From NCBI GenBank assembly GCA_964559135.1, contig CAZLGG010000034.1, forward strand, positions 1-36,341: a stretch of DNA of 36,341 nucleotides. The letters are read 5' to 3'. Source of the DNA: DRQF01 sp964559135. GTDB taxonomy: Bacteria; Planctomycetota; GCA-002687715; DRQF01. How positions within the stretch are numbered: the first letter of the stretch is position 1; each line of letters opens with the position of its first letter. The notes under the pieces were generated by a model. The model had not been told where the DNA came from, searched no databases, and saw nothing but the letters and a program-made list of their open reading frames with translations. The position numbers and the translations under genes were made by a program. Of this stretch, positions 34,612 through 36,341 are shown piece after piece.

Positions 34612-35510
34612 ACGCCGAAACGCCGCCCGGCGACGCCCCCGTGCCCCAGATCACGGTGGTCATCCCCGCCTACAACGAGGAAGACGCCCTCGGTCCGGAG
34701 ATCGATCATATCGAGAGCGTTCTTTCCGAGGCCGGCATCACCCACGAGATCATCGTCGTCGACGACGGGTCGACCGACGGCACCGCCGAAGCGGCGCGTG
34801 CGAAAAACTGCCTCCTCATCCGCCGCCCTCGCAATCACGGCTACGGGGCTGCCCTGAAGAAGGGCATTGCCGCCGCGCGGTCGGAGTTGGTCGCCATCAC
34901 GGACGCCGACGGCACGTATCCGGCCGAGTCCTTGCCGGAGATGGTTCGCTTGGCGGAGGAGTACGACATGGTCGTGGGAGCGCGCACGGGCGAAAGCGTT
35001 CACATCCCGATGGTGCGCCGTCCCGCCAAGTGGTTTCTTCGGAAACTCGCGTCATGGCTCTCCGGCTTCCAGATCCCCGACCTCAACAGCGGACTTCGCG
35101 TCATTCGGCGGTCCCTCGTCCGCCGCTACGCGCACATCCTTCCCCAGGGTTTCTCCTTCACGACGACCATATCCCTGGCCCTCCTGTGCAACGGCTTCAG
35201 CGTGAAATACCTACCCATCGACTACCGGCGTCGCATCGGGGATTCCAAGATCCGTGCGGGACACGCCTGGGATTTTCTCCTCCTCATTCTCCGGGTGATG
35301 GTCCTCTTCAACCCCCTCAAGGTCTTCCTCCCCATGGGCGCCTTCGCCGCCCTCGTCGGACTCGCCAAGTTCGTCTACGACGTCACGAAACAGGATCTCT
35401 CCGAGAGCGCCGTCATGTGCCTCCTCACGGCGGTTCTCCTCTGGGCCATCGGCTTGCTTGCCGACCAGAACGCCCGATTGGGACTCGACCGAGAAGCATG
35501 GCCGCGATAG
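34608..35510 (+). CDS. Polyprenol-phosphate glycosyltransferase (DPM1/GtrB-like GT2)
   Basis: A 300-aa GT2 enzyme of the type that moves a sugar from a nucleotide donor to a polyprenyl phosphate at the inner face of the membrane. TVVIPAYNEEDALG, VVDDGSTDGT (D52, D53), HGYGAALKKGI and TDADGTYP (D99, D101) are the donor and metal motifs; DLNSGLRVIRR and GFSFTTTISLALL belong to the DPM-like branch. Two hydrophobic regions (about 222-260 and 270-292) form a membrane tail like GtrB/ArnC-type enzymes. It overlaps the preceding gene by ATGA and the following membrane protein by 13 bp. A lipid-linked sugar made here would be a natural substrate for the next gene product or its partners. Confidence 0.9.
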   Translation: MNAETPPGDAPVPQITVVIPAYNEEDALGPEIDHIESVLSEAGITHEIIVVDDGSTDGTAEAARAKNCLLIRRPRNHGYGAALKKGIAAARSELVAITDADGTYPAESLPEMVRLAEEYDMVVGARTGESVHIPMVRRPAKWFLRKLASWLSGFQIPDLNSGLRVIRRSLVRRYAHILPQGFSFTTTISLALLCNGFSVKYLPIDYRRRIGDSKIRAGHAWDFLLLILRVMVLFNPLKVFLPMGAFAALVGLAKFVYDVTKQDLSESAVMCLLTAVLLWAIGLLADQNARLGLDREAWPR

Positions 35511-36341
35511 GGCTTCCAAGGGCCTCCCGTCGTCGACTGAGGATCGCGATTCGCGTCGTGGTCAGCGCGGCGCTCCTCGCTCTCGTCTTGAAGCTCGTCG
35601 AGCCGAAACACCTGTTGGAAGCTCTTCGGCGGTGTTCGCCCACCTCATGGGCGCTGGCTCTGCTGGCTTTCGTCCTGCTGCACATGGCTTCCGCCATGAA
35701 GTGGCGGCTTTTTCTGTCGTTGGCGGGCGTGAAGCTCACGGTGGGCGACGCCCTTTCCTGCTACGCGGCGGGTCTGTTCGCCAATCTCTGTCTGCCGTCC
35801 CTTCTGGGTGGAGACGTCGTGCGCGCGGGTCTGCTCTTCTCGAAAGGTCACAGGCCGGCTCGACTGGTGGTGGCGGGATTGGCCGATCGTCTCTCGGACA
35901 TTCTGGCCCTGGGGCTGCTCATCCTTCTCGGAGCAGGGTTTTCCTGGGACGCACTCCCCCGTGACCTCGTCGAAAGCCGCTGGACGCTCGCCCTCGTTCC
36001 CTTGATCGCCCTGGGTTCGCTCCTGGGGGGCTTCGTCCTTCTGGGTCGCCTCCCCTATCGACGGTTGCCGCGATCGGTGGCGAAGCCTCTTTTGGGCCTG
36101 GCCAAGGGAGCGCGGACCCTCGCGCGCCGACCGGGACTAGCGTTCGGGGGCCTCCTCGCCAGCCTTTCCCTCCAGACGGGTTTCGTCCTGGTCAATCGAG
36201 GTCTCGGCCGCGCTCTCGGCATGAGTCTTTCCGACGGGCTGTGGTTGTTGCTCTGGCCCCTCGCGAAGGTTGCGGCCATGGCGCCCCTCAGCCTCGGCGG
36301 CCTCGGCGGCTTCGCTTTTGCCCTTGATTACCAGATACACG
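35498..36341 (+). CDS. LPG-synthase-TM/AglD-like integral membrane protein (3' partial)
   Basis: The frame from ATG 35498 is open to the right edge (281 codons), so the end is missing. It is strongly hydrophobic, with about seven membrane segments visible (for example VVVSAALLALVLKLV, SWALALLAFVLLHMAS, ILALGLLILLGAGF). The motif GLFANLCLPSLLGGDVVRA and the later MAPLSLGGLGGFAFAL are signatures of the PF03706 family, which includes the lysylphosphatidylglycerol synthase membrane region, archaeal AglD and putative flippases. Next to a polyprenol-phosphate glycosyltransferase a role in moving or using lipid-linked sugars is likely. It overlaps that gene by 13 bp. Confidence 0.87.
   Translation, partial: MAAIGLPRASRRRLRIAIRVVVSAALLALVLKLVEPKHLLEALRRCSPTSWALALLAFVLLHMASAMKWRLFLSLAGVKLTVGDALSCYAAGLFANLCLPSLLGGDVVRAGLLFSKGHRPARLVVAGLADRLSDILALGLLILLGAGFSWDALPRDLVESRWTLALVPLIALGSLLGGFVLLGRLPYRRLPRSVAKPLLGLAKGARTLARRPGLAFGGLLASLSLQTGFVLVNRGLGRALGMSLSDGLWLLLWPLAKVAAMAPLSLGGLGGFAFALDYQIH

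Overview
The window reads as a stretch of chromosome from a high-GC member of the Planctomycetota. This rests on gene content, not on a marker gene. An ECF sigma factor sits divergently beside a Ser/Thr kinase fused to a formylglycine-generating-enzyme-like domain. There are several large secreted proteins with Sec signal peptides ending in ALAQ/AGAQ-type motifs, a DUF1570-type metallopeptidase joined to a DUF1080-like beta-sandwich, and three long single-pass proteins built from carboxypeptidase-regulatory-like repeats. The genus cannot be told from this sequence. No insertion sequence, integrase, phage gene or CRISPR array is visible.

Layout. 1-1763 is the 3' part of a secreted ZU5/beta-propeller-like protein cut by the window edge. 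1773-5395 is a signalling pair: a membrane kinase (minus strand) and an ECF sigma factor (plus strand) diverging from a 74-bp gap. 5424-5618 is a small reading frame matching the C-terminal winged-helix segment of RuvB. 5676-10198 is a minus-strand block: tRNA-Val, a metallophosphoesterase, a 34-codon ORF, a conserved five-cysteine protein, a methyltransferase with a zinc ribbon, and a secreted clan-CD-like peptidase. 10602-12932 is a secreted protein with two nidogen-like segments and a very clear terminator. 13082-16844 holds housekeeping genes: an acid phosphatase of the e(P4) family, a thiamine-binding MTH1187-type protein, birA, hemB and a YigZ/IMPACT protein. 16921-20787 holds two redox flavoproteins: a monooxygenase/Old-Yellow-Enzyme fusion like salicylyl-CoA 5-hydroxylase or 2-aminobenzoyl-CoA monooxygenase/reductase, and a membrane-anchored glutamate-synthase-like FMN protein.

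20817-28153 is a minus-strand array of three paralogues (about 790-804 aa each), each with an N-terminal membrane anchor and seven carboxypeptidase-regulatory-like repeats. From 28270 the plus strand carries an MBL-fold hydrolase and a secreted protein with a good promoter. It then carries a tightly overlapped operon: a secreted metallopeptidase, a GT2-like glycosyltransferase, a polyprenol-phosphate-type glycosyltransferase and an LPG-synthase-TM/AglD-like membrane protein cut by the right edge. Three successive start/stop overlaps (ATGA, ATGA, 13 bp) tie the peptidase to the glycosyltransferases, which suggests a shared job in building or remodelling a surface glycoconjugate.

The most interesting items are that peptidase-glycosyltransferase operon, the three-paralogue repeat array, the five-cysteine protein with its coupled 34-codon partner, the orphan RuvB-C-like fragment, and the kinase whose FGE-like domain has lost the active-site cysteines. 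All functions are read from motifs and remembered family patterns; no database search was run.
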